The position numbers were made by a program, and so were the translations under genes. From Cyathus striatus (lineage: Eukaryota > Basidiomycota > Agaricomycetes > Agaricales > Nidulariaceae): 64,000 nt of DNA. Shown in pieces: positions 1 to 12,288 of this stretch (position 1 is its first letter; each line of letters starts with the position of its first letter). The DNA is taken from contig JAOVFP010000003.1 in assembly GCA_025738555.1 (NCBI GenBank), positions 1,922,001 through 1,986,000 of the forward strand. The letters run 5' to 3'. The notes beneath the pieces were generated by a model. The model had not been told where the DNA came from, did no database searches, and worked only from the letters and a program-made list of their open reading frames with translations.

Positions 1-1417
1 TATATCTCTGTATTTCTTATCATATTGCAGCAATCACGGCCAAACCTTTTTCATGAGCATTCATATCAGTATATTACTCATGAAATATATATGAAAAGCT
101 CTGGGTTTTATTCATTAGCTCAAGTGATTTTAGAATTTATTGCAATAGCAGAAGATGAGGTTGCACTAAAACTTTTAGATTTGATGTTTATCACACATCA
201 ACCAAGCCACACAAGAGAGGCAAGAGAGTCTATCAGGAATCAAATTTTAACCATTTTTGATGAGTACTCTAAAGCTATAACTATTGGTCTTCTTGGAAAA
301 TGGCAACATGAGAATGATGAAACAGTAAAAAATCTTGAGAAACATGGATATATTCAACTTACTGGAACTGGAGTGATTAAGCAAACATATCCAGATGAGG
401 TTATTGGAACTGACATCATTAATCACTTGCAATTTCTCTGTACACCTCCCACAAAATGTATTTCTGTAAGAGTAATAGAGGCAGCATTAGGTTTATGTCA
501 AGAAATGCTAAATCCAGAAACACACAATGAATATGTATCTAATACAGTACATAATATACTTAGCTGAAAATGCTCATCTCCACCAGAAGTTATGAAGCAA
601 GAAAATAAATCTACTGTTAAATATCTCCTTAGCAGTCATCAGAGAAGTTGCATTCACAAGGCTCCTCCTAATGGGGTATCAGAAATATCATGGGCCCTTC
701 AAAAACATCATAATACTTTGGATATCTACACTAGCAACTGCAAATTTTTTCAGATCAGTAGTCCTACAGTAGTATTTCTTAGTCCTCCTCTCCAACATTC
801 TGGATTATCAACTTCCACAGAAAAGGTTACCCTTCTAAAAATTAATTATTATGTTTGGGTAAGTTTATTCTACATGCTCTCATGACTGGAGTATTTATAT
901 CATGTTAAGACTGTAGCAGATGTACAGGCTGAAGCTGTGATTTACTGAGCTATAACAGAAGAGGGGAAAAGCAAGCTTGAAAAGATGCAGCTCTCTCTTA
1001 AAAGTTCACTCTGGGGTATTGACCCTTATAGTGAAGGTCCAAATGAAGCCAATATTCAAGTTGTTAAGAATCCACTAACAGGGAACACATCCTGGTTTGT
1101 CAAGAACATAACAAACACTAGAGTGAAACAGATTTCATATGATATTTTCTGGTTTAACTGCCCAACCTCTCCTAGCAATAGCGTTACACAAGGTAGCATT
1201 GATGATGTTGCTACAGAGGGCCTGGGAATTGGATTTATAAATTCTTTGCTTCCTGGTGACTGCATTGCTATCATTGCTAAATGTGAGGTAAGTGGTTATT
1301 GCTGGTGAATATTGTGTGTTATTTCAACATATCATTTATTTTCAGTATTCTTGTCATATTGGAACAGAAATTACACTGTATACAGATGCAAAGGAGAAAT
1401 GTTCTCTGACAAATTAA
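1..1417 (+). pseudogene. NLR-family gene, 3' part (copy A)
   Basis: This is the C-terminal part of a fungal NLR-like protein; its 5' end lies outside the window. The first long exon follows a TTGCAG acceptor near position 30 and shares its reading with copy B (33800-34582): a helical stretch, then the motif APPNGVSEISWA. Introns are inferred at 859-919 and 1288-1345. The last domain reads KNPLTG, SWFVKN, then GFINSLLPGDCIAIIAKCE, and after splicing ITLYTDA to a TAA at 1415-1417. The same end occurs at 46508-46949 and 51835-52258. In-frame stops (TGA at 565-567 and near 947) make it a pseudogene. The C-terminal domain resembles the closing domain of many basidiomycete NLR and F-box-like proteins (family knowledge). 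The exact function is unknown. Confidence 0.7.
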
Positions 1418-1596
1418 AAGAGAACAAGAGTATTTGTTCTTTAGTACTGAATTACTTATTTAACATTGAACATTCATAGCTCAAGCTGCACCAAATCATT
1501 GTCTAGTTTTTTTTTAGAGACATTAGTTCCAATTGTGAATTATTATCTCTATAAATACATGTTTATCGAAGGGTGGTAGTGTTGTGACCTAGCGGT
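1418..1596. other. Shared spacer downstream of NLR copy A
   Basis: Non-coding sequence matching 46950-47112 and 52259-52400, the flanks of the other two NLR 3' ends. It shows that the duplicated unit continues past the gene. No gene is seen. Confidence 0.6.
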
Positions 1597-2773
1597 TGTG
1601 GAGGGGATGGTTGGACAACGGGTGGATTTGGGTTGTTGTATCAGTTATAAGTTTATTGCTTACGGTTCCCATGATTTCCCTTATTTTGCTCTTTTGTGAT
1701 TCTAACCTATGCTTATCTATCTGTTTATTTTATTCTATTGATTATCTTATCCGTTACTCTATGTAAACTAACATATATTTCTTTCGAGCCTTCATCATTA
1801 TAGGAATTGCGACGCGGCGAGTCTAATGCCGTAGCCAAACAAGTACTTGCCAAACAATGTCAGCTGACCAACGCGTCAGTGGCCGCGCGTTCAACATGCG
1901 CTTAGTAAATCTTCGTTTATTCAACTTCTGTCACCAAACCTCATCTTTCTTCACCATTCCTCAAGCTCCAAGCATCGCGTCTAGGGAAGATCGAGAGCGG
2001 CGACTGGGTTTTACCGTCATCGTTCCTCACTCGTCTTTATCCCGTGATGGAAGGAAGGGTCATAGGTTGAGGACAGGGGTCAGGTTTATTTTCTTTTAGT
2101 TCTTGTCTCGCTTACTTCGTCCTTTACATTCTAGTTTTCTTTTATTGTACGATACTATTTGGGCTGGACGAAGCCCTTTCATTTCGCATTCAGCGTACCA
2201 GGGAACCGCAGGACATGGCATGGTGTATGACTATACTATGCGCCATGGTTGCAGTGCTGCTAATGCGGCTTGGGCAACTGCATCTACCCTTGGGGAGGGG
2301 TAGGACACGTCTTCGCGCCTGCATCATGGTGTTTCCTCAAGCATTACGTCGTCATCGCTGTTGCTGTGGTCTCTAGGTTTCAGGGGCGTTAAGTTCTCTT
2401 CGTTCGTTTTTGTGTTTCTGCTGTATTTCGTATTATCATGGCCTTTTTATGTATCAGATGACTCTATCTTGGCTCTGACGGCATGAGAGGATGTGCGCGT
2501 CATCCGAATCTGTAGCACTGCCATTGTATATTATGAGGATAGTTCAGTATCCGAAATTTACCTCTTTCTACGGCTTATCCCTTACCGCGCAACAACGAAC
2601 TTCGAGCTTTAAGTCATACCGAAGAGTGTCAACACCTCAAGTTATTCAAGAATTATCCAATTATAAGCTAAGTTTCGTCAACGTTACGAACTAACGTTGT
2701 TTCCTGTTTCTAGTTCTGTGGCCAACGAAGTGGGACTACGCTCGCTAAGCGTGCCTTAACTCATTCTTCCACA
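1597..2773. mobile_element. Solo LTR (family 1), 4-bp TSD CGGT
   Basis: The element starts TGTGGAGGGGATGG and ends TTCCACA, giving a short terminal inverted repeat TGTGG/CCACA. It is flanked by CGGT at 1593-1596 and 2774-2777. The paralogous spacer at 47101-47130 reads straight through this point (TTAGTGGTTTAGTATCTTG), so it is an uninterrupted pre-insertion site. At 1177 bp without a coding region, a solo LTR is the simplest reading; another terminal-repeat element is possible. It is CpG-rich compared with neighbouring DNA, which suggests a more recent insertion. Confidence 0.6.
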
Positions 2774-3140
2774 CGGTTCAGTATTTTAATTGAAAAATTA
2801 AATTTTGAAAGGTAAGGAGGCCTGATATCACAAGCAGAGTATTAGGGACAGAGGCTGTAAGGAAATATATTTGCTTTCTATTATAACATAAATGCTATTT
2901 AGATACATCAAGCAAGACTCGGGGTGTAGTAGGGAAGATGTGACAAAAGATGGCTTACAGATACTACAGGATTGACATGCAATTATTAGGAGTTGCATAG
3001 AGTGGAGGTTGCGGAAGAGTCCTTGGTTTAAAGATGGCTGTGAAGAGCGGGAATTAATGTCAAGCTGAAAAAGGTAAAGTAAATCTGAACTAACAGTGAT
3101 GTAACAAGCATACACAATTGTGAACACACTGCGTTACAAT
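2774..3140. repeat. Segmental duplicate of 47109-47490
   Basis: Shared blocks include GGTAAGGAGGCCTGA, ATGCTATTTAGATACATCA and GGGTGTAGTAGGG, in the same order in both places. This is the continuation of the NLR 3' flank after the solo LTR. No gene is seen in either copy. Confidence 0.7.
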
Positions 3141-5616
3141 ATATGGCTGATGTAAAAAGAAAGGTACGTTATTAGCGTATCGAAATGGACATAGTACAAA
3201 GCTCACTATAGTATTGGTCAACTCTCCACAACTATATGATTAACACAAGAGTTTGATAAATAGATGAAAGCATATGTCGGATCGTTAATATCCCACTAGC
3301 TATAGGTCCTTAGAGACCAGATTGGATGTACAACTGCCTGAAGCATGTGTTATATGAGTCGTGGCAATAGGTGCTATAGTGGTAGTGTACTTAAAAACTC
3401 ACCGCATAAAGAAACGTCAGGTCTTGACATTGGAACCTATCCCAGGCAAAAACTTTAGCGGAGTACACCGCTTCTAGCCCAAACGAATTACGTGCAGCTG
3501 TAAGTCGAAGAAAAACAACGTAGAAGGGTGAACGATCCCCCAGTGCCCTTCCCGTGGCAAAGATCCGGCCTGGGGTCATGAAAGATACATGTCTTCCTAG
3601 TTGAGGGGGATCATCAGCGTTTCGATGACGAACGTACTGTTGGTGTGCTTACGCCACAATGACAGGTAAATATTCCTCGTAATGCCCATCGTTCTCTAAT
3701 CGTCGTATGAATGACATGATGCATCGGGGGTCATACAGGTTAATTTGATATAAGAAGGAGCGATAACTGTGTACTACAATATAACTCACCAATCGTTAAT
3801 TCAATGTGTTTGAACGTCCAATCCACACAAAGCTTTGGTGCCGCTTATTTGATTATATAAGAACGCTCCTTTGCGGTAGAGTATGCGCGACAGCATAGGA
3901 CAGATAGCAAAATCGGTTGGCAAGAAGCTGTAGAGAAGGGGGAAGAGATTGCGGTTGGGATAGAAAAGTCGGCTGTACGATGGTACATTGTCAGTATGTG
4001 CCTCAGGCCATTACACTTGAAGGAAGCACGGGTAAAGAGAAAACACTGAAAGCTAAAGGTTTTATGTTAGGGAAATAAGAATAGAAACAAGAAAGGAGAA
4101 ACGGAAGGTGGAGGGTGGAAAGGAATGATGGATAAATTAAGATGCAACGAGTAAGTGCATAAGATTCCTAGTACGTTCCTCTGCTATCTCTTCGACAATG
4201 TACCGGTCTGGATAAACTCCAACTTTAGCGATCGGACAGCTGAGTGTTGTGATGTTATTAGCGGGCGAGGTCATCAGCAAAACACGCCCACTTCTGCTGT
4301 AGACACAGTACGAGAAGTTGGATCAGTACTGAAAAGATAAGTAAGTTCGCTTTTGTGTGTGCAATGGTAGTCAGTATAAATTGACTTTACTATCTTTACA
4401 CAGTCATTCAACGAATGCCAGTATCTTGGTTTGAGCCGGCCCAGCTGGCGAAGACCAAAGAGTGGAAGTGGAAGCGCCGAAATGAAGTGCCTGCTTCGGC
4501 AACAAAAATTCACACGTTGCCATGGGCCAAATAGATTGACGCGTCTCGACTCTCTGAGTCGCTGTTCTGACTCTTCTGTTGTCCAATCTAGATCTTCACC
4601 GGGTCCTTGTCTATCCTCCATCTCTCTCTCTATGGATCTGCGTGGGCGACACGCTTTAGCATAATGCACCTGCGCCAATCCTAGGTACACCCACCGTCAC
4701 ATCATAGCATGGTACAGTGTACACTACGCCTACGGAGGAGGATGCCTGATGGTATATTAGTCCCTTTGTACCCCTCTCGATCATCACACCCTGCAAACGC
4801 TGACGCATCTCCAATTACTAGAGTGCAGTATTACAACACGACACTAAAACTTACCTCACTATTACATTTCTATAAAACCACAAGACTCGATGATCCCTTT
4901 CGCTTCGCAGCTCTGTTCCTCAATCCTACGGCGTTCACACAGGAAGCTACTTATCTGAATATCTCTCTTGAACCAGCACTTGGCTGATGACTTGAGCGTC
5001 ATCTTCAAGGTTGGAGTTGAGGACCTTATACCAAAGCTAGTATGATTCTCGCTTATTATATCAAGATGTATGCCTCAACCATCGATAACCAATGCGCGGG
5101 GATCGATTCTGATATGACCCTCGGAAATAGTCAGGCGACTGCGACCCTTACCTGTACTAATTTTGTTATCGAGTTCAGCTAATCTTATCTCTGGATGCAT
5201 GATACTCCAGTGTACATATTCGTCCAACTTTATGTTGACAGGAATAAAATGTATATTTAGGCTCATCGATTCTAGATATTTTTGTACGGATAGAATTTGA
5301 CAGGCAGCTGGATAGATCGATTATGGAGAAGTTTCAAGTGACCAGAATAGAAAGAGCAAAGAATGCGAGAAGTGAAGAGCTGCTGAGACAAGTGAGAATC
5401 AAATAATTAATCGAATAATGTAATCATATTTGATGTTAGAAAAGGTCAACAGAAAGTTGAAAGCAATCGGTCCATAGCTCTACGTACTACGTCAACAAGA
5501 CTATTACTGCGAAGCATGCTGAACCTTCGAAGATTGTCGCTCACGAAGCGCTCACAGATCGAGGTTTCTAACTATAGTACACCACACTGAGAGAGAAGGC
5601 TATGAAATTGTGTATA
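3141..5616. other. No supported gene
   Basis: About 2.5 kb of CpG-containing sequence. Short open frames occur at 4274-4690 (minus, 138 aa) and 4709-4987 (plus, 92 aa), but neither shows a recognisable domain, a splice pattern or a paralogue in the window. I see no terminal repeats here. Confidence 0.4.
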
Positions 5617-5620
5617 TTAG

Positions 5621-6505
5621 TGATGCGCCGAATTTGTGATTTGTATTTAAATAGTACTAATATATTATGTAATACTCAAATAATCATCGCAAACCACAGG
5701 CTTTAAGTTCAAGGGAGAGAAAACACAGATAATGTATAAACTAGTATAAAGGTAGGAAACTATAGATTAAATATTCTTTCTAATACGAAATTACTCGGTT
5801 CAAGTACTGTTCAGATTCGTTTCTATTCCAATTTATTACACTCCTAGAGTGGAAGAAGCCTAGGATTTCTCCTGGGATTGCTTGCTTTTCCTCCTTATTC
5901 CTGTCCTCCTTATATATCTTCTACAAATAAAACTGTACAGTACCTATATATGGAAAGGAACTACTCTAGACTATTCTATATGACGACATAATGTTGTTTC
6001 CAACATATTGACCATGCAGGAGCAACAATACATGTGGAATTCCATGTGGTAGATCAAACAGCGGGATAATTTCGGAGTACAAGTACGAAGTCACATGACG
6101 TGTTCCGGGCTATGCGTAACCGCAGTAACCGGTTCGGAGATAACGGTTCTAACGCCTCGCGTTTGATCACGTGACAAGAACGCGTGTAACGCGTTCCCTT
6201 AGGTTTAATCAAGTACTGGGTGCATGTACATAGTCTTTTGGACATTAGTAATTAGATATTACACATCTTGTATTTAATTCCCTTAGTATATATCAAGTAG
6301 ATATTTCTGCTGGCAGCACGGGACTCAACCCCAGCTCTCAGATGTCCCATTCCCTTAATAGCATACTTGTTTATTACAAATATTATAGCTGGCAGCTCGG
6401 GACTCACCCCAGCTCTTGTACTCTAATGTGTAATACTAATACTAAGTTCTAATATTATGTGACAAATAGAGAGATTTAGCCATTAAATAGTTTTAAGGCG
6501 TATCA
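5621..6505 (-). mobile_element. Solo LTR (family 2, copy 1), TSD TTAG
   Basis: Read on the minus strand the element runs TGATACGCC...GGCGCATCA, with the TG...CA ends of an LTR. It is flanked by TTAG at 5617-5620 and 6506-6509. It matches the plus-strand LTR at 7210-8089 along its whole length and the decayed copy at 47589-48743. A TATATAAGGAGG promoter-like box and an AATAAA signal lie in the second half, as expected for U3-R-U5. There is no internal coding region, so it is a solo LTR. Confidence 0.8.
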
Positions 6506-6509
6506 TTAG

Positions 6510-7205
6510 CTTTCGGGTACGAAGATATGGTAATACCATAGAATTCGCTTACAACTGTAATGAAGCCCTCATTCCCATTCATTAAATTCACTGACCTGGA
6601 TCCGATCGTCAACCATTATCACTCTCGATGGCCCTGACTTCGACGGAGATACGACGTGAACCGGTCACTGCCATAGATTCATCTGGATGGTCAAGATGAG
6701 GACAAGAGAACGAAGAAGTGAATGAGCGTTCATTGCTTAAGGGATTGGGTGGGGTTCGTTTGGGGAGTTCGGTTGAAGTTGAAGGGCTCGAGGTTGCTGA
6801 AGTAACGTGAGCAGGGAAGAGGGGAAAGAGAAACATCCAATATGCAGGACCTCCAGAGTGCTCACCAGCCGTCGATCTCGCAATGCAGAACTCGAAACCC
6901 TCGAACACACTCTCCCCAGCCCCACACAAGGCCCAGCCACCAACCCCAGCATCATAGTATTCAGCAGGCACATCGGCGTCGTATTCACAGAATATATCCG
7001 CAATTTTTGTAGATCCGATTTGGCTTGTTCTTGTAACGATAGGGATTGTAGAGAATGGGGGATGTAGTACGAATGTGCGTGGCAGTGTAGTCAATGACTC
7101 AACACTCAGTAGTTCGTATTCGATATAGTGCGATTGAACGGCAGCGTGGTGGGGGTGGATTCTGGTCTTGGATATCAGGAGGGGGGACGCGACCGCATAT
7201 TCATG
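6510..7205 (-). other. Inter-LTR segment with an uncharacterised 161-aa open frame
   Basis: Unique sequence between two oppositely oriented solo LTRs. An open frame on the minus strand (6609-7094) encodes 161 aa with an acidic, aromatic middle (EYDADVPAEYYDAGVGGWA) and a Ser/Thr/Pro-rich end. No domain is recognised, and overlapping frames on both strands are also open. It may be a fragment of the pre-insertion locus rather than part of an element. Confidence 0.25.
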
Positions 7206-7209
7206 CTAT

Positions 7210-8089
7210 TGATACGCCTTAAAACTATTTAATGGTTAAATCTCTTTATTTGTCATATAATATTAGAACTCAGTATTAGTAATGCACATCATGAGTACAA
7301 GGGTTGGGGCGAGTCCCGAGTTGCCAATCAAAGTGTTCTATTTTGAATACATTACTAAGGGAATGGGACATCTGAGAGCTGGGGTTGAGTCCTGCACTGC
7401 CAGCAGAAATATCTATTTGATATATACTAAAGGAATAATACAAGATGTGTACTATCTAATTACTAGAGTCCAAAAGACTATGTACAAGCACCCAGTACTT
7501 GATTAAACCTAAGGGAACGCGTTACACGCGTTCCTGTCACGTGATCAAACGCGAGGCGTTAGAACCGTTATCTCCGAACCGGTTACTGCGGTTACGCATA
7601 GCCCGGAACACGTCATGTGACTTCGTACTTGTACTCGAAATTATCCCGCTGTTTGATCTACCACATGGAATTCCACATGTATTGTTGCTCCTGCATGGTC
7701 AATATGTTGGAAACAACATTATGTCGTCATATAGAATAGTCTAGAGTAGTTCCTTTCCATATATAGGTACTGTACAGTTTTATTTGTAGAAGATATATAA
7801 GGAGGACAGGAATAAGGAGGAAAAGTAAGCAATCCCAGGAGAAATCCTAGGCTTCTTCCACTCTAGGAGTGTAATAAATTGGAATAGAAACGAATCTGAA
7901 CAGTACTTGAACCGAGTAATTTCGTATTAGAAAGAATATTTAATCTATAGTTTCCTACCTTTATACTAGTTTATACATTATCTGTGTTTTCTCTCCCTTG
8001 AACTTAAAGCCTGTGGTTTGCGATGATTATTTGAGTATTACATAATATATTAGTACTATTTAAATACAAATCACAAATTCGGCACATCA
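7210..8089 (+). mobile_element. Solo LTR (family 2, copy 2), TSD CTAT
   Basis: Starts TGATACGCC and ends CGGCACATCA, flanked by CTAT at 7206-7209 and 8090-8093. It is near-identical to the reverse complement of 5621-6505, so the two form an inverted repeat of about 0.88 kb. A TATATAAGGAGG box lies near 7793 and an AATAAA near 7871. Two internal copies of a GCTGGGG(T)TGAGTCC motif occur near 7305 and 7380; the related motif also appears at 47690, 47760 and 50600-50690. The short TSD and TG...CA ends support LTR retrotransposon origin; Copia versus Gypsy cannot be told without an internal region. Confidence 0.82.
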
Positions 8090-8093
8090 CTAT

Positions 8094-8400
8094 GAAGAGT
8101 GTCGGACTACGATTGATATCAAAGAGACTGAGCACGGAGTAGTCGGTTATCGTTACTGTAAATGTCGGCTTGAGAGGATAGAGACGAATAAGATGAGAGG
8201 GACGAATCAGCTGCTCCTCAAGATACGATATTTGGAAGCAAGGCGAAATAAATGCAATACAAGTAGCTGGATGTGATACCTAAAGAAATAGGGTTATTCC
8301 TTGAGAAAAAACAACCTGCGTATGTGAAAGAGACGTCAGATGCGAAGAAACGACCCAGGAGTTAGTAGGGAAAACGTACTTTGCGTAGCAGAACGTGAGT
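8094..8400. repeat. Duplicated flank (pairs with 52795-53090)
   Basis: Shares an ordered series of blocks with 52795-53090, for example ACTGTAAATGTYGGCTTGAG and GAGCAYGGWGTAGT. The copy here keeps its CpGs and the other has lost most of them. At its end, TGCGTAGCAGAACGTGAG is the uninterrupted version of the site occupied by the small element at 53083-53512. Confidence 0.65.
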
Positions 8401-8594
8401 CTGAAGGCTGCGACGCGACCGGTCTGTATTGGGAGGAGGGAGGGCAAGTTTAGAATAGGAACTACGAAGAGAGACAGAATTCGCATCTACAGACGACCTT
8501 CGATAGGGCCTGTATGGGAGACGAGGAGGAGGAGGTATCAGCACCAGAAGTGGGCTGCGGTACAACACATTCCTAGGCGTACGGGAGACCTTGA

Positions 8595-9676
8595 TCACAT
8601 CCTACCCAAGCCCCTACGACTCATCATCGACGTGGCGGGAGAAGGTGGAATAGATGACGAATAAGGCGATACTGTAAGTGGCAGTGTCAGCGGACTCGTC
8701 GGCGATTCCGCACCAGAAGCGGCAGTAGTAGCAGAAGCTCTAATCCGAAGTCCAGTAACCGCATTCTGGGATAATGCCAAAGGAAGAGGGCGTAATGAGG
8801 AAGATTTCGTATTCACAGGCTTAGTAGGACCACCCAATGTGGGTGGCGAAGCCGTAACAGGCGAACTCCTTCGCTGGTCTCACCAGTGGTAGCATCCACC
8901 GACGGATTGGGGTCATCATCACTAGCAAAAAGCACACTCATAAGCTACAACAAGTTATCAACATCACCGCTACACACACACACCTCTTCTGAATGGAAGT
9001 TGCACCCTCCGCATCCATCGAATTGGCCCACCCCGAGAAACTCCGTGACCTTCAAGGTCTAGCTTCGGGGGTGGAAGGTGTCCGGGCCAAAGCCCCCGTT
9101 GACAGTATCCAATGACCCCTGGCGATCCGGAGAAGGCTTTTGCGCATCCATCCACACTCGAAGTATTATGCCCCCAGGTACCAACGTCGATCGAAGTGGT
9201 GAAGGTGAGGGAGGTGGTTTCACAGCTCCCTGAGTAGCTAGCATAGGCGGAGGCGGGGGCTCAAGACTAAACGAAATAGGCAAAGGGCCGAATAAACCAT
9301 TCAAATCGACCTCTGTGCGTCCATGCACCGTCGACCGACGTACTATCTCTGGTGCTCGAGAAGCTGGGATCGTAGGCCAATGCACAGAAAGTGCCATAGG
9401 CATCTCCTCCACCAAACGCTGCCTCGGTTGTCTAGCACGTATTGCGTACGCTTGTTGCCGTTGCTGCTACTGCTGCTGTTGAGACGATATATGTAGGTCC
9501 AAGACTGGAAGCACTTGGGGCCTTAGGCACATTCGGATGGAACCACCTTCATGCAGCTCAGCAAGAATCGGAGTACGGAGGGACCATGAAAGTGGAGACG
9601 CAGGAGGGAGGTCAAGCAGAGGTGGGTAGTGGGTGTAGCTATGGTGGTGGTGTTTGCGAAGACGTCGAAATTATGT
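8595..9676 (-). pseudogene. Ser/Pro-rich protein of unknown function, broken
   Basis: The minus strand keeps one reading from about 9670 through 9059. It runs HHHHSYTHYPPLLDLPPASP, then LRPQVLPVLDLHISSQQQQ, an in-frame TAG at 9467-9469 inside the Q run, then RQPRQRLVEEMPMALSVHW and VDLNGLFGPLPISF, ending in a Pro-rich segment. A second Ser/Pro-rich block, ending SMMSRRGLGRM before the stop at 8595, follows after a likely intron. Low-complexity Q, P and S tracts suggest a regulatory or scaffold protein, but I recognise no domain. Parts of it (8825-9065) are duplicated at 53925-54220, next to another NLR copy. The in-frame stop and missing start suggest a pseudogene. Confidence 0.45.
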
Positions 9677-11529
9677 CCCTCGTCGAAGCGACTTTCCACC
9701 TCCCTGGCCCTCACGAAATCATCTCTAGTTCCCCCCCACCAATGACCCCTGCATTAACGATACTCAAACAGCGCCTCCAGCCTTAAGTTAGAGTGACAAC
9801 AGTTCACCGTATTGTCCATCGGGATTCGGGAGCCTTCCAGCTTCATTGTAGCAGTAGCTCATTCTGTTTACCCAAATCCAACAGCTTCGAATCAACCACA
9901 TTTATATCACATCCCCCCTAATCCTTACCAATATCTACAGTATGCCCACCTCCAATCGCATTATCCGCCACAGGGTACATATCACCTATTCAGTGATCCA
10001 TTGGTTCAAGTAACATCGTTTTCAACACCGAAGAAACGGCCTTGTCCAACCTCTGAAAACATGAGAGGTATTAAACGAACACGGCGTGAAGACCAAGAAA
10101 ATAAGGAGAATATCCCAAGTATTGGGTATCAAAGTACGGTTGTTTGCTATAATTTAACAGTTGCTAACTTTCTTTGTCTTCTTTTATGTTAGCTCCCCTT
10201 CCATCATTATGTACAGGACCTGGCTTCGTACAAAGCACTCAATTTAATTCAAATAATCTTGCAGCTTCACCGTTACAAACTTCAAATATTTCAAATGGAT
10301 CTGTTATGGGTGGATATTCTGGTACAGGTACTGTTGTGCACGCATTGTTAACCTCCAATGCCCAAGCCACAGGCAAGATGAGAACAGCAAGTGATGTATG
10401 GTACTTCATGATCCCTGTTTCATCGAAAGATAAGGCTGATATTGTGGAGATCCCAAAGGATGTCAAGCTCTCCACAGCACGTCCAAAAGATGCCGCTTTT
10501 ATAGCATGTCGGTTATGCAAGTGAGTTTAAATTTTAAATACATGTCTAATTCATCTGAACATATTTTCAGAGGAAATGACCACTCTGTTTGGAAGTGTAC
10601 AGATGGTCAAACATCTGCTATTTGCACCCATCTGCACGATAAGCACTGGAAGATATACAGTGAGATTGTGTGCAAGGAGGAACTCAAGGGCTAGGAAGAT
10701 ATTGTGCATAATGGTGGAAAGCGGCCACTCAGTGACCATATTGGTGTGCGGTCCAATGAATGTGAGCCATTTACGTTGGATGGCTTTTATACACGTTTAG
10801 TTAAGTGGATTGTTGTTGACGATCAAGTAAGTATTTGCATAAATCAATAGTGAATATTACTAACTACTTTCATTTACAGTCCATGAACGTTGTTGAATGT
10901 CCTGAACTTCGAGATTTGCTGCTATTTTTAAACCCAGATATTACAGAAAGAGATATACCTCACTGAACAAAGATAGCTAATTTAATTAAAGTACAATTTG
11001 AGCAGGAGTATTTAAAGATGGCTGAAGACATCCAAGTAAGTGCAGGCTTTGTATTTATTACTACAGCTAACTACTAACAATTATAATATAGAATGCGTTA
11101 GGAAATGTGTCTGCTACAAGTGATATCTGGTCAAGACAAAATCTGTCTCCGCATATGGGCATGACAGTACACTATATGGCCACTTCATCAGACAATCGAC
11201 TGGTTCTTCGCAGTCACCTCATAGCATTTCAGGTCCTACATGGAAGTCACACAGGTGAACACATGGCCGATGCAGTACTTTGCACTCCCCCCCCCCTTCA
11301 CCATGAATTCACATGAATTTCACCTGAAATTACATGAACTTCATGTGATTTTGAATATTTTCTAAAAATCATAGGTTCATGAACTTTCATGTATTTTAGG
11401 TGAAATTAAAGTGAAAATATAGTGAAATTCACATGAAAAATTGAGTGAAATTCATTTAAAAACATGGAAAAAATGAATTTATTTATTGATCATGTGACTA
11501 ATTTACATATTACAAAGCAATAGTAGTAT

Positions 11530-11935
11530 TTATGCCCCAATTTCCTGCCTTTGCACTCAATGTCCCATCCCCTGCTTTCCCACACCTCCCGCCCCTCCAC
11601 TCGCTGTGCACCTCATCCCACTCGCTATCCCACCCCTCCATTCACTGCATGCTCCATTCCATTTGCTATCTCCGCCCCTCCGCTCGCTGCACACTCCATT
11701 CCACTCACTATCCCCGCCCCTCCGCTCGCTGTATGCCCCATCCCGCTTGTTATCCCGCCTCTCCACTCACTACTCCGCTCCCTGTGCTCATTGTGTGCCC
11801 CAACACACTCGCTATCCCGCCTCTCCCGCCATACGTGCTCATCATCCTGCCCCTCCCACCCCGCCATCCTGCCCCTTGTGCTCGTTGTGTGCCTCCCGCT
11901 TTCCTGCGCTCTCATTGTAACTGTATTTGTTCTTG
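11530..11935. repeat. GC-rich minisatellite inside the non-autonomous element
   Basis: Irregular tandem units around CCCCGCCCCTCCGCTCGCTG, each about 30-45 bp. Several frames on both strands stay open only because the unit lacks stops. I do not regard any of these as genes. Confidence 0.75.
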
Positions 11936-12198
11936 ATAGGGAAGAAGAAGGGGGGGAGTGAAATAGAGGAGGAGTGAAATAGAGGAGTGAAGATGGAAGG
12001 ATCAAGTAGTGGTAGGGAGGGAAGAGGGAGTGGGGAGAGGGAGGGGAGAAAGGAGTTAATGATGGTGATGTGGCAAGAAGCAAGAATTAACAATGGTGCG
12101 ACGTCTTTGGTCATGTGATGTTTCAATCATGTGACAAAGTATTAGAGAGCGGAGGGTTGATAGAGGTATGTGGTGTGGGAAAAAACTTTTCTACACAA

Positions 12199-12288
12199 GT
12201 CTTCATGGTGTAGTGGTAAATTGCTGTACTGTGGGAAAAACTATTAGTCATCACTCCGAGGCTGTTAGTTCAATTCTGACTGGGGTCA
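12199..12288 (+). other. tRNA-like Pol III module
   Basis: An A-box-like TGGTGTAGTGGTAA (12206-12219) is followed 48 bases later by a B-box-like GTTCAATTC (12268-12276), then a T-rich run. The acceptor ends do not pair, so it is not a functional tRNA gene. It lies about 0.3 kb from the right end of the element and points outward. This is the same position and polarity as the module at 34878-34978 in the large element. Confidence 0.5.

Noticed and set aside
6054..7744. A conserved 60-80 aa protein encoded on both sides (IKPKGTRYTRSCHVIKREAL)
   Set aside because: It lies in the U3 part of the solo LTRs, is destroyed in the third copy, and the identity comes from the LTR repeat, not from coding constraint.
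11532..12083. ORFs up to 152 aa in the small KDZ-like element
   Set aside because: Repeat-derived frames open on both strands at once.
12199..12288. Functional tRNA gene
   Set aside because: Acceptor and anticodon stems do not pair; only Pol III box-like motifs are present.
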